DNA of 45,082 nucleotides, from the NCBI GenBank assembly GCA_014874185.1, contig JACWAF010000028.1:1-45082 (forward strand), written 5' to 3'. Position 1 is the first letter of the stretch. Every line of letters begins with the position of its first letter. Positions 14,190 to 21,690 of the stretch are shown piece by piece. This DNA is from Nitrospirota bacterium (lineage in GTDB: Bacteria; Nitrospirota; Thermodesulfovibrionia; Thermodesulfovibrionales; JdFR-88). The notes under the pieces are model-generated. The model was not told where the DNA came from. It saw only the letters and a program-made list of their open reading frames with translations, and searched no databases. A program made the translations under genes and the position numbers.

Positions 14190-14254
14190 TAAAAAAACAT
14201 TTGCGCAGCAAGCCTCTCCCCCACAATCCCTCATAAATCCATTAGAATATACCC

Positions 14255-14689
14255 ATGAAGGGCAAAGTCGTCTCCCTTAACATCAGTCCGGCAAAGGGCA
14301 CGCGGAAGACCCCGGTGGAGACCGCCGTGCTGAAAGCGAACTTCGGCATGGAGGGGGATGCGCACGCCTCCGCCCTGTGGCACAGGCAGGTGAGCCTGCT
14401 TGCGGAGGAAAGCATCCAGAAAATGCGCGAAAAGGGGCTTGCGGTTGCAGAGGGGGACTTCGCGGAGAACATCACCACGCGGGGGCTGGACCTACTCTCG
14501 CTCCCTGTGGGCACAAAGATCCGAATTGGGGAGACCCTCTGCGAAATTACCCAGCACGGAAAGCATTGCCACACCAAATGCGAGATATACAGGCTGGCCG
14601 GAGACTGCATCATGCCCACCGAGGGCATCTTCGTGAAGGTGCTTGTGGGCGGCCCGGTGAGGCGTGGCGACCCCATCACAATAGAGTAA
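14255..14689 (+). CDS. MOSC domain protein
   Basis: A 144-aa single-domain MOSC protein. MOSC domains bind the molybdenum cofactor or transfer sulfur to it (as in the MoCo sulfurase C-terminus and YiiM). The domain is seen as VVSLNISPAKGTRKTPV, the GMEGDAHA turn, LAVAEGDFAENITTRGLDL, and the conserved cysteine segment around KHCHTKCEIYRLAGDC. It is followed by mogA after a repeat element, which supports a role in molybdenum cofactor metabolism. There is no SD. TAGAAT lies 6 nt before the ATG, suggesting a leaderless mRNA. Its first 33 codons are duplicated upstream of hicAB. Confidence 0.9.
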   Translation: MKGKVVSLNISPAKGTRKTPVETAVLKANFGMEGDAHASALWHRQVSLLAEESIQKMREKGLAVAEGDFAENITTRGLDLLSLPVGTKIRIGETLCEITQHGKHCHTKCEIYRLAGDCIMPTEGIFVKVLVGGPVRRGDPITIE

Positions 14690-14720
14690 GAAGGAAATCA
14701 CTTATGGACTTTTTAATAAT

Positions 14721-14840
14721 ATGGGAAAATCCCTCCTGAACCTCCCTTTGCCAAAGGGAGGGAATGCTTTCCAAGGAATTGTATCTTTTTGGGAGGGATT
14801 ACCCCTCTTTGCAAAAGAGGGGCGAGGGGAGATTTTCCAT
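14721..14840. repeat. Palindromic repeat family A, copy 1
   Basis: Bounded by ATGGGAAAATCCCTCC and GGGGAGATTTTCCAT, which are inverted copies. Inside are two palindromes, CCTCCCTTTG/CAAAGGGAGG and CCCCTCTTT/AAAGAGGGG. It fills the gap between MOSC and mogA. Related copies are at 16764-16918, 19667-19746 and 20457-20578. Confidence 0.9.
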
Positions 14841-14857
14841 AAGATATTAATTCAATT

Positions 14858-15346
14858 ATGAAACCGTCAATTAAGGCCGCAGTAATCACATTAAGCGACA
14901 AGGGCGCGGCGGGACTTCGCGCGGATGAGGGCGGCCCGCTTATAAAGGAGATGCTGGCCTCAATCGGGGCCGAGACCGCCTTTTACGAGATAATCCCAGA
15001 CGACAGGGAAATTATAAAATCAAAACTGTTAGAATATTCCAGGCTGGTTGACCTTATAGTGACCACCGGGGGGACGGGGCTTGCCCCGCGCGACGTGACC
15101 CCCGAGGCCACGCGCGAGGTAATAGAGAAAGAGGTGCCCGGCATGGCCGAGGCGATGAGGATGGAAGGGCTTAAAAAGACAAACAGGGCGATGCTTTCAA
15201 GGGGTGTGGCGGGCGTAAGGGGCCGGTGCCTCATCATAAACCTGCCCGGAAGCCCGAAGGCCGTGCGCGACGGGCTCTCCGCCGTGCTGGACGTGCTGCC
15301 CCACGCGATAGAAAAGATAAAGGGCTCCACGGAGGACTGCGGCTAG
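14858..15346 (+). CDS. mogA: Molybdenum cofactor biosynthesis protein MogA/MoaB family
   Basis: A 162-aa MoCF-fold protein that adenylylates molybdopterin before molybdenum insertion. The family signature is clear: LIVTTGGTGLAPRDVTPEATREV, and GVRGRCLIINLPGSPKAV near the C-terminus. MogA and MoaB are hard to separate by sequence. The MOSC gene upstream favours a role in cofactor maturation. The ATG at 14858 has no obvious SD. Its stop (TAG) overlaps the GTG start of ccdA. Confidence 0.93.
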   Translation: MKPSIKAAVITLSDKGAAGLRADEGGPLIKEMLASIGAETAFYEIIPDDREIIKSKLLEYSRLVDLIVTTGGTGLAPRDVTPEATREVIEKEVPGMAEAMRMEGLKKTNRAMLSRGVAGVRGRCLIINLPGSPKAVRDGLSAVLDVLPHAIEKIKGSTEDCG

Positions 15347-16074
15347 TGCACCATGTGACATTCCCATTGGCGTTCGCGGCGGGCCTTTTGTCGTTCCTCT
15401 CCCCGTGCGTCCTGCCCCTGGTACCATCTTACGTGTCGTTCATAACCGGGTTCTCGTTCGAGAGCCTTACCGCGCAGTCCAGCCCGGACAGGGCGCGGAT
15501 ACGCAGGCTTACCATCACCAATTCCATAGCCTTCATACTGGGGTTTTCAACCATATTCATGGCCCTGGGGGCGTCTTCGTCATTCCTTGGAAAATGGCTT
15601 TTACACTACCAGGACACCATCCGCATAGCGGGCGGGATACTGACGATAATATTCGGCCTGTTTATAAGCGGCGTGATAAAGCTCAATTTCCTGATGAGGG
15701 AGCGAAAGATGCACCTTCAGGGCCGCCCGGCTGGTTACCTGGGGGCGTTTCTGATCGGGATGACATTTGCCGCGGGCTGGACGCCCTGCATAGGCCCGAT
15801 ACTGGGGAGCATACTGTTCTACTCGATGGCGCAGGGCTCCACGGCCTATGGGCTGAAGCTCCTTTCTGTCTACTCGGTGGGGCTTGCCCTGCCGTTTTTA
15901 ATCTCGGCCCTGGCGATAAACAGCTTCCTCCTGTACTCCAGGAAGCTCCTCAAGTACATGCGGGTGATCATGTTCATAAGCGGGCTGATACTGATCGCCT
16001 TCGGGGTGCTATTGCTCTCAAACAACGTCCGGATGCTCTCAAACCTCTTCCCGGACCTGGGCGTGAAGTTCTGA
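15346..16074 (+). CDS. ccdA: CcdA/DsbD-type thiol-disulfide transporter (cytochrome c biogenesis)
   Basis: A 242-aa inner-membrane protein with six predicted transmembrane segments. It carries the two cysteines of the CcdA family in FLSPCVLPLVPSY and GWTPCIGPIL, which carry reducing equivalents to periplasmic haem-binding cysteines. The frame extends further upstream, but the GTG at 15346 has GGAGGA 9 nt before it and gives normal length. The GTG overlaps the mogA stop (TAGTG). Window neighbours with CXXCH motifs (11958-12998, 27624-28505) are plausible clients. Confidence 0.93.
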   Translation: MHHVTFPLAFAAGLLSFLSPCVLPLVPSYVSFITGFSFESLTAQSSPDRARIRRLTITNSIAFILGFSTIFMALGASSSFLGKWLLHYQDTIRIAGGILTIIFGLFISGVIKLNFLMRERKMHLQGRPAGYLGAFLIGMTFAAGWTPCIGPILGSILFYSMAQGSTAYGLKLLSVYSVGLALPFLISALAINSFLLYSRKLLKYMRVIMFISGLILIAFGVLLLSNNVRMLSNLFPDLGVKF

Positions 16075-16079
16075 TTTCC

Positions 16080-16108
16080 TTTACAATAAAAGGCAAATAT
16101 ATTAAAAT
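16080..16108 (+). promoter_or_regulatory. Promoter of rpsP-khpA
   Basis: TTTACA (16080-16085) and TAAAAT (16103-16108) are 17 bp apart, 37 nt before the rpsP start. Confidence 0.55.
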
Positions 16109-16144
16109 TGAACACAATTTGCACGGAGATGGAGGTATTTTAAT

Positions 16145-16390
16145 TTGGTAAAGATGAGGCTTATGAGACTGGGCGCGCACAAGCAGCCCTTTTACAGAGT
16201 TGTCGTGGCGGACTCCAGGGCCAGGCGCAACGGCCCGTTTGTCGAGATCTTAGGTACTTACGACCCGAAGAAGAACCCTTTCGAGCTGGTTCTGGACAAG
16301 GACAAGGCCCAGAGCTGGCTTCAGCAGGGGGCTCAACCGACCGATACAGTGAAAAAGCTGTTGCAAAAGGCTGGAGTGCTTACAGCCTAA
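16145..16390 (+). CDS. rpsP: 30S ribosomal protein S16
   Basis: An 81-aa S16 protein: [24 protein letters not shown] and [23 protein letters not shown] are diagnostic. A TTG start at 16145 is supported by GGAGGT 8 nt upstream; an ATG at 16154 would remove the conserved first residues. First gene of the rpsP-khpA unit. Confidence 0.97.
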   Translation: MVKMRLMRLGAHKQPFYRVVVADSRARRNGPFVEILGTYDPKKNPFELVLDKDKAQSWLQQGAQPTDTVKKLLQKAGVLTA

Positions 16391-16416
16391 TCTCTCGCGC
16401 GGGGGGTACCGACAGG

Positions 16417-16647
16417 ATGAAAGAGTTGATCGAGGCTATGGCGAGGGCGCTGGTCGACAAGCCGGAAAGTGTGTCCGTGGCCGAAGTGGAAGGCGAGAAG
16501 ACCACTGTGTTTGAACTGAGGGTGGACCAGAACGACCTCGGCAAGGTGATAGGCAAGCAGGGCAAGACCGCACGCGCCATGAGGACGATCCTCAGCGCGG
16601 CTGGCACCAAGATCGGCAAGCGCTGCGTACTGGAAATCCTCGAATAA
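16417..16647 (+). CDS. khpA: KH-domain RNA-binding protein KhpA
   Basis: A 76-aa single KH-domain protein with the [18 protein letters not shown] loop (GxxG). KhpA (YlqC) usually sits between rpsP and rimM and works with KhpB in RNA binding and cell-envelope control. Here it follows rpsP by 26 bp and is closed by a terminator. rimM, the usual next gene, is absent. Confidence 0.93.
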   Translation: MKELIEAMARALVDKPESVSVAEVEGEKTTVFELRVDQNDLGKVIGKQGKTARAMRTILSAAGTKIGKRCVLEILE

Positions 16648-16663
16648 CCAGATAAGCGAATTG

Positions 16664-16733
16664 AATCTCCCCTCTTGGGAGGGGATAAAGGGGTGGGTCA
16701 ACCGGGGGCGCAAGCGCCCCCGGTTTGTTTTTT
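16664..16733 (+). terminator. Strong terminator after khpA, preceded by repeat fragment
   Basis: A 10-bp perfect stem ACCGGGGGCG/CGCCCCCGGT (16701-16710, 16715-16724) with a CAAG tetraloop is followed by TTGTTTTTT. Just before it, 16664-16698 holds a TCCCCTC/GAGGGGA stem and AAAGGGGTGGGT like the nested repeat at 13221-13260. Confidence 0.92.
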
Positions 16734-16763
16734 ACTAATTTAATAGGATGTACATAAATCATA

Positions 16764-16918
16764 AGAGAATCCCTCCTAACCTCCCTTTGCCAAAGGGAGG
16801 AATCGTTTTCCAATGGAGGGATTACTTTAGTGGAGGGATTACCCCTCTTTGGAACGGGGTTCCCGAAAAGTCGCAGACTTTTTGGGGTGCAGGTTGAGGG
16901 GCAAGGGGAGATTTTCCT
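16764..16918. repeat. Palindromic repeat family A, copy 2 (long form)
   Basis: Starts AAGAGAATCCCTCC and ends GGGGAGATTTTCC. It contains CCTCCCTTTG/CAAAGGGAGG, then ATTACCCCTCTTTGG. Between these and the end it has an extra nested hairpin (AAAAGTCGCAGACTTTTT) shared with copy 4. Together with the terminator it fills the 320-bp khpA-trmD gap where rimM would be expected. No open frame with RimM features is present. Confidence 0.88.
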
Positions 16919-16967
16919 ATCAAAAAACCTATTTCAATTTTAGAGACTTAATAAAAGGTACGGGTTT

Positions 16968-17720
16968 TTGGAAATATCGGTACTGACCCTTTTCCCGGAA
17001 ATCTTTCATTCCTACATGGGCGTGAGCATCATGAAGCGGGCCGTGGAACGGGGGATTGTGGATTTCAGCGTTCATAACCTGCGGGATTACACGCACGACA
17101 GGCACCGCACCGTGGACGACTACCCCTACGGCGGAGGGCCGGGGATGGTCCTGAAGCCGGGGCCCGTCTCGGAGGCCGTGGACGCCATCAAGGCAGACGG
17201 CCGGGAGACCCTGACCATCCTCCTCAGCGCCGGGGGCAGGCTCTTCACCCAGAAGATGGCCGAGGATTTCTCCAGAGAGGGCAGAAGGCTTCTTTTCATA
17301 GCGGGGCGGTACGAGGGGGTGGACGAACGGGTTGCCATTGGGGTGGCCGATATGGAATTATCCATTGGGGATTACGTACTTACTGGCGGAGAGCTGCCTG
17401 CATTGGTTATAATAGACGCTCTTGTCCGGCTGATGCCGGGGGCGCTTGGCGACGAGGCGAGCGCCGAAGAGGAGTCTTTCGCATGGGGGATACTGGATTA
17501 TCCCCATTACACAAGGCCCCCGGAGTGGAAGGGCATGAGGGTGCCGGATATGCTGTTGTCTGGCAATCATAAAGAGATCGCCAGATGGCGCAGGAAAGAG
17601 GCCCTGCGGAAGACGCTCCGCATGAGGCCGGAGCTTATCGAGAGGGAAAAAGACAGGCTTACGGAAGAAGACAGAAAACTGATTATCGAGATAAAGGAGG
17701 AAGGCTATGGACGCGATTAA
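16968..17720 (+). CDS. trmD: tRNA (guanine-37-N1) methyltransferase TrmD
   Basis: A 250-aa SPOUT methyltransferase that makes m1G37 in tRNAs to prevent frameshifting. Family motifs are present: [34 protein letters not shown], the trefoil-knot segment [12 protein letters not shown] and [14 protein letters not shown]. The start is a TTG (16968) with an AAAGG-like SD. The 3' end overlaps rplS by 14 nt. In most genomes rimM precedes trmD, but not here. Confidence 0.96.
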   Translation: MEISVLTLFPEIFHSYMGVSIMKRAVERGIVDFSVHNLRDYTHDRHRTVDDYPYGGGPGMVLKPGPVSEAVDAIKADGRETLTILLSAGGRLFTQKMAEDFSREGRRLLFIAGRYEGVDERVAIGVADMELSIGDYVLTGGELPALVIIDALVRLMPGALGDEASAEEESFAWGILDYPHYTRPPEWKGMRVPDMLLSGNHKEIARWRRKEALRKTLRMRPELIEREKDRLTEEDRKLIIEIKEEGYGRD

Positions 17721-18063
17721 GACCATCGAGGAAGGCTTCAAGAAAGAGGTCCCCTATTTCGTGGTGGGCGACACGGTGCGCGTGTTCACCAGGGTCGTGG
17801 AGGGGGACAAGGAAAGGATACAGCCCTTCGAGGGCCTGGTGATAGCCCGCAAAGGGGACGGTGCGAGGGAGACGTTCATGGTCAGGAAGATCTCCTTCGG
17901 CGTGGGCGTGGAGAGGATATTTCCCGTCCATTCGCCCTTTATAGAAAGCATAAAGGTAGTACGGCAGGGCTCCGTCAGAAAGGCCAAGCTCTATTACATC
18001 AGGGAGAAGAAGGGCAAGGCCGCCAAGATAAAGGAGAAGGCGAGGCAGTACCCGAAGCAGTAA
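17707..18063 (+). CDS. rplS: 50S ribosomal protein L19
   Basis: A 118-aa L19 protein with [45 protein letters not shown] and the [20 protein letters not shown]-terminus. GGAGGAAGGCT upstream of the ATG lies within trmD, so the two genes are translationally coupled. Confidence 0.97.
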   Translation: MDAIKTIEEGFKKEVPYFVVGDTVRVFTRVVEGDKERIQPFEGLVIARKGDGARETFMVRKISFGVGVERIFPVHSPFIESIKVVRQGSVRKAKLYYIREKKGKAAKIKEKARQYPKQ

Positions 18064-18078
18064 ACCCGCTGGTTTCTG

Positions 18079-18738
18079 ATGCGAGGGCTTTACAGCTACG
18101 ACAGCAGCTTCAGGGCCCGGGGATATGCCCGCGTGGCCGGCATGGACGAGGCCGGGCGCGGGCCGATGGCCGGGCCGGTGGTGGCCGCCTGCGTGGTGCT
18201 CCCCGAAGGGCATGTCATAAAGGGCCTCAGGGACTCCAAGCTAATCCCCGAAAAAGACCGTGAAAAATTCTTCCGCAAGGTGATGGACTGCGCCCTTGAC
18301 GTGGGCGTGGGCGTCTCCGACGTGGAGACCATAGACAGCCTCAATATCTACCAGGCCACGAAGCTGGCCATGCGCCGTGCCGTGACCCGCCTCACTGAAC
18401 CCCCGGATATCCTGCTGATAGACGCGGTAAAACTCCCCGAAGTGCAGGTGAAGCAGGTCTCTATCATCAAGGGCGAGCTTAAGAGCGCCTCGATAGCCGC
18501 CGCCTCGGTGATTGCCAAATACGTGCGGGACAGGATGATGTACCACTACCACAAGCTTTATCCCCAATACGGCTTCGACAGGCACAAGGGCTACTGCACC
18601 AAAGAGCACAGGGAGATTGTGCAAAAGATTGGCCCCTGCCCGCTTCACCGCAAAAGCTGGGAAGGGGTGATGACGCTGGAACTGCCGTTCGGGGATGAGG
18701 GGGAAAGTGGGCAGAGTAAGCGGCGGAAATCTAATTAA
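18079..18738 (+). CDS. rnhB: Ribonuclease HII
   Basis: A 219-aa RNase HII that removes ribonucleotides from DNA. The catalytic acidic residues are in AGMDEAGRGPMAGPVVA (D, E), DSKLIPE and ILLIDAVKL. SIAAASVIAKYVRDRMM and YGFDRHKGYCTKEH are typical. Last gene of the trmD-rplS-rnhB unit, 15 bp after rplS. Confidence 0.96.
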   Translation: MRGLYSYDSSFRARGYARVAGMDEAGRGPMAGPVVAACVVLPEGHVIKGLRDSKLIPEKDREKFFRKVMDCALDVGVGVSDVETIDSLNIYQATKLAMRRAVTRLTEPPDILLIDAVKLPEVQVKQVSIIKGELKSASIAAASVIAKYVRDRMMYHYHKLYPQYGFDRHKGYCTKEHREIVQKIGPCPLHRKSWEGVMTLELPFGDEGESGQSKRRKSN

Positions 18739-18750
18739 AGCTCACGGAAT

Positions 18751-18780
18751 TTGTCGGGTTAACGGAGCGTAACCCGACAA
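18751..18780. terminator. Bidirectional hairpin between rnhB and the chorismate-binding synthase
   Basis: A perfect 11-bp inverted repeat TTGTCGGGTTA/TAACCCGACAA encloses an 8-nt loop (ACGGAGCG), with T- or A-rich flanks. It lies between convergent genes and can terminate both. The GGGTTA-CGGAGCG-TAACCC core resembles a dispersed repeat found in many genomes (memory only). Confidence 0.7.
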
Positions 18781-18811
18781 TTCCTTAAATTCATTTCTTT
18801 TTTTAAACTCC

Positions 18812-20446
18812 TCATTTCCCCAGTTTCCTCAGCGTCTCCATCAGCGCTTGGGCCTTCTTTAAACTCTCATAATACTCCCTTTCCGGGTCGCTGTCGGCCA
18901 CAATCCCCGCCCCGGCCTGCACATAGGCCGCCTTGTCCTTTATCAAAAACGTCCGGATTATGATGTTCAAGTCCATATTCCCGCTGAACCCGAAATACCC
19001 GGCGGAGCCCGTGTAAGGCCCCCGCGAGACCGGCTCCAGCTCGTCAATTATCTCCATGCAGCGCACCTTGGGCACGCCCGTGATCGTCCCGCCCGGAAAC
19101 GCCGCCCGCACCGCGCTGAACATGTCATGGCCCCTGGCAAGCCGCCCGTGGATATTGGAAACTATGTGCATCACGTGGGAGTAGTCCTCCGTGACCATAA
19201 GCTCGTCCACCTCCACGCTGCCGTAGTCGCAGACCTTTCCGATATCGTTTCTCTCCAGGTCTATAAGCATTATGTGCTCGGCCTTTTCCTTGGCATTCAG
19301 AAGAAGCTCGGCGCGCATCTCCTCGTCCCCGGCGCGGTCACGCCCCCTGGGCCTTGTGCCAGCTATGGGGCGGGTGTCCACCACGCCCCCTCGCACCCTT
19401 ATAAGCCTCTCCGGCGAGGAGCTTGCTATCTGGAAATCCCCGAAATCCATGTAGCAGGCGAATGGCGAGGGGTTTATCTCCTTTAAAAGGGAATAAATCT
19501 TCCACGGATGAGCGCCTCCGATTTCGGCTTTGACCCTTAGCGAGAGGTTCGCCTGAAAGATGTCCCCCGCCGCGATGTACTCCTTGGCCCGGCGCACAAT
19601 CTCCATGTATCTTTTTTTCGTCATCTCGTGAGTTATCGATATCTGCGGGGCTGGAGAATCTAACATAAGAAAATCCCTCCCAACCTCCCTTTTCCAAAGG
19701 GAGGGATTACCCCTCTTTGGAAAAGAGGGGCGAGGGGAGATTTTCCGATAGATATTTGGTAAATTTCCATCTAAACGTAAATCAGCAGGCGCTTTTTGAA
19801 GTCCTTCAAGAATTCCCCTTAAAAGGGATTCCGTTTCATCGTATTTCCGCCCCCAATCGAGCCCCGAAATGTCTCCATATCCAAGCCCTGTGTCCCTCGC
19901 ACCGGGGCAGACAATGATCCAGGCCTTTTTCTCCAAGTGGTCGAAGGCTATTACCCGGTCATATAAATAGAAGGCCGCATCGGGCAGGTTAAGGGTATCA
20001 ACCGCCTTCCGGGGAAGCTTTTCAAAATAATGGACGAACTCGTAGCAGAACAGCCCCATCAGGCCGCCCTGAAACGGGGGAAGCCCCGGAACGGGTTTTT
20101 GCCGGTAAATGTTTATAAATTCCCTCAGCCTGTCGAGAGGCTTTTCCTTGCTGGAGACGGCCCTTCTGCCCCCCGCCTCTATCTCCACCTCGCCCGCTTT
20201 TATCCTGACAGAGGCATAGGGCTCTATTCCGATGAACGAATACCGGGCGATGTTGGAGGGGCCTTTCGCGCTGTGGAGGAGGACTCCACCCGGCCCGGAA
20301 TAGACCCGCCCGAAGCAGTCCGCCGGGTCCAGCCTCGCCTCAGGCAGGGGAATCTCGGCATAAATGGGCGGTATGAGGCCGCTTTCCGCCTCGCGGACAA
20401 AACTGCCCTTTTCGGGAAAAACTCTTCCTTTTAAAAATGGATTCAT
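18812..20446 (-). CDS. Anthranilate/aminodeoxychorismate synthase component I
   Basis: A 544-aa chorismate-utilising synthase. The N-terminal part matches the component I N-domain (GGLMGLFCYEFVHYFEKLP). The C-terminal chorismate-binding domain has DIFQANLSLR, SSSPERLIRV, PIAGTRPRGRD, LIDLERNDIGKV, FPGGTITGVPK and YTGSAGYFGFSG. The alanine in PIAGT is the TrpE form; typical PabB has lysine. However, the gene stands alone without trp neighbours, so I do not choose between them. The frame extends to 20527, but those codons are repeat copy 4, so ATG 20446 is preferred. Residues of about 234-260, in the inter-domain linker, are encoded by repeat copy 3. Confidence 0.88.
   Translation of the reverse strand: MNPFLKGRVFPEKGSFVREAESGLIPPIYAEIPLPEARLDPADCFGRVYSGPGGVLLHSAKGPSNIARYSFIGIEPYASVRIKAGEVEIEAGGRRAVSSKEKPLDRLREFINIYRQKPVPGLPPFQGGLMGLFCYEFVHYFEKLPRKAVDTLNLPDAAFYLYDRVIAFDHLEKKAWIIVCPGARDTGLGYGDISGLDWGRKYDETESLLRGILEGLQKAPADLRLDGNLPNIYRKISPRPSFPKRGNPSLWKREVGRDFLMLDSPAPQISITHEMTKKRYMEIVRRAKEYIAAGDIFQANLSLRVKAEIGGAHPWKIYSLLKEINPSPFACYMDFGDFQIASSSPERLIRVRGGVVDTRPIAGTRPRGRDRAGDEEMRAELLLNAKEKAEHIMLIDLERNDIGKVCDYGSVEVDELMVTEDYSHVMHIVSNIHGRLARGHDMFSAVRAAFPGGTITGVPKVRCMEIIDELEPVSRGPYTGSAGYFGFSGNMDLNIIIRTFLIKDKAAYVQAGAGIVADSDPEREYYESLKKAQALMETLRKLGK
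19667..19746. repeat. Palindromic repeat family A, copy 3 (in-frame inside a gene)
   Basis: This 80-bp copy begins AAGAAAATCCCTCC and ends GGGGAGATTTTCC. It carries both internal palindromes (CCTCCCTTTTCCAAAGGGAGG-type and CCCCTCTTT/AAAGAGGGG). It lies inside the chorismate-binding synthase gene and is translated on the minus strand without a stop, adding about 27 basic residues (ISPRPSFPKRGNPSLWKR) between the two enzyme domains. Confidence 0.93.
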
Positions 20447-20456
20447 TGATAATTCA

Positions 20457-20578
20457 AGAGAAAATCTCTCCTCGCCCCTCAACCTGCACCCCAAAAAGTC
20501 TGCGACTTTTCGGGGCCCCCGTTCCAAAGAGGGGTAATCCCTCCCTTTGGAAAAGGGAGGTCAGGAGGGATTTTTTTA
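20457..20578. repeat. Palindromic repeat family A, copy 4 (long form, inverted)
   Basis: The reverse complement of the long form at 16764-16918. It starts AGAGAAAATCTCTCC, has the AAAAAGTCTGCGACTTTT hairpin and CTGCACCCC, and ends GGAGGTCAGGAGGGATTTT. It lies immediately upstream of the chorismate-binding synthase and creates a spurious N-terminal extension of that frame. Confidence 0.9.
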
Positions 20579-20630
20579 TAACCAAAAATAGTCCTCTAAG
20601 AGAATTTCTTTAAAACGGGCACCAGGGCGA

Positions 20631-21182
20631 TTACAGCTTGGAGAGGGTTATGCCCTTCTGGGCCTGGTACTTCCCCGACTTGTCCTTGTAAGATGTCCGG
20701 CAGGGCCCGTCAGAGGCGATGAAGACCACCTGCGCGATCCCCTCACCGGCATAGACCCTCACCGGCAGGGGGCCGGTATTGGAGATGGAGATGGTCACGT
20801 AACCCTCCCACTCCGGCTCCAGCGGGGTCACGTTCACCACCACTCCGCACCGGGCATAAGTGGACTTCCCGAAACAGATGGCCAGCACGTCCCGGGGTAT
20901 CCTGAAGTACTCAAGCGACCTGCCCAGGGCGAAGGAGCCCGCCGGGATGACGCAGGAGTCCCCTTTTACCGGCTGGAAATTCCCGTCCGCCGCGCTTTTG
21001 GGGTCCATGACCTCCAGCCCCTCAGGCCGGAAGACCCTGAACTCGTCCCAAAGCCTCATATCGTAACCGTAAGAGCTGACCCCGTAGGATATCTCCCCCG
21101 GCACCTTACTGACGTTTCCGCCGAAGGGCTCTATCATCCCCTTCCCGGCCATCTCACCGATCCATATATCGCTTTTTACCAT
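20631..21182 (-). CDS. dcd: dCTP deaminase
   Basis: A 183-aa dCTP deaminase, which converts dCTP to dUTP for thymidylate synthesis. Diagnostic segments are [62 protein letters not shown] (active-site S, R, E) and EGIAQVVF. The length and start match the family, although the SD before ATG 21182 is weak. It stands between repeat-rich DNA and the RNA-bearing gap before rny. Confidence 0.95.
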   Translation of the reverse strand: MVKSDIWIGEMAGKGMIEPFGGNVSKVPGEISYGVSSYGYDMRLWDEFRVFRPEGLEVMDPKSAADGNFQPVKGDSCVIPAGSFALGRSLEYFRIPRDVLAICFGKSTYARCGVVVNVTPLEPEWEGYVTISISNTGPLPVRVYAGEGIAQVVFIASDGPCRTSYKDKSGKYQAQKGITLSKL

Positions 21183-21282
21183 GCAGTGAAATTAACATAA
21201 AAAGTGCTTTAAAAACAATGCAAGGGTATGTACAAAAGGGCCTTTCTCATATACACTGGGAAGTGCAAAGAAATTAAATACA

Positions 21283-21312
21283 TTGAAAAAAAGGGCTTTT
21301 TTCTGCTATAAA
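21283..21312 (+). promoter_or_regulatory. Promoter of the 6S-like RNA
   Basis: TTGAAA (21283-21288) and TATAAA (21307-21312) are 18 bp apart. Initiation is expected near 21319, exactly where the foldable RNA begins. Confidence 0.6.
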
Positions 21313-21318
21313 AAGATA

Positions 21319-21514
21319 TAAGGGTCGGACAAGAAGGCCTGCCCTGTGCGTGATGGATAAAGGATGTTGATCCACAAGTTAGATCTGAATGGGAGCGGGA
21401 ATAAGGAGAACGGTGTGCATGTCTTCATAACTGAAGAAAGCCTAAAGTCTCTTTCAAGGCACCCACTTAAACAAGAGGATCTAACTCTTTTGTCCACACG
21501 GCAGGGTGGGTTTT
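21319..21514 (+). ncRNA. ssrS: Candidate 6S RNA (RNA polymerase regulator)
   Basis: About 195 nt fold into one long rod. Paired segments from base to tip are CCCTG/CAGGG (21342-21346, 21502-21506), CGTG/CACG (21349-21352, 21497-21500), TGGATAAAG/CTTTTGTCCA, GTTAGATC/GATCTAAC (21378-21385, 21478-21485), TGGG.GC/GC.CCCA, AAGGAGA/TCTCTTT and the tip TCTTCA/TGAAGA. An asymmetric bubble of about 15 nt on the 5' side interrupts it. Length, rod shape, own promoter and a T-run at the end fit 6S RNA, which mimics an open promoter and binds RNA polymerase. In Geobacter-like genomes I recall 6S lying just upstream of rny, as here. No primary-sequence hallmark was checked. Confidence 0.55.
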
Positions 21515-21524
21515 AATTATGGCA

Positions 21525-21690
21525 GGGGCGGACGCCTTGTATATAAAGAGGAATACAGTATCCGGTATAGGAAAAAGCCCGGATTTTAAAATAGATTTGA
21601 ACGCTCCTCTGATAGAAGGCATCTCTGCCCGAACTACTCTCCGCCTGAGCTGAAGGCAGCCATAAGATTGCCCGTCCGCCCCTTTATCGA
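21525..21690 (+). ncRNA. Structured region upstream of rny
   Basis: A perfect 10-bp stem GGGGCGGACG/CGTCCGCCCC (21525-21534, 21673-21682) closes about 158 nt. Inside, GCCTT.TAT...AGAGGA pairs with TCCTCT.ATA.AAGGC (about 21534-21550 with 21606-21623), and GCCT/AGGC forms another hairpin near 21650. The outer stem ends about 20 nt before the rny SD, so it could be a cis-acting leader of rny or a separate RNA. I do not recognise a known riboswitch class. Confidence 0.4.

Noticed and set aside
20447-20527. A 27-codon N-terminal extension of the chorismate-binding synthase
   Set aside because: The codons are repeat family A copy 4; homologous sequence starts at ATG 20446.
21319-21514. SRP RNA or tmRNA as identity for the structured RNA
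   Set aside because: The SRP GGAAG apical motif and the tmRNA tRNA-like ends are not present; the rod shape fits 6S better.
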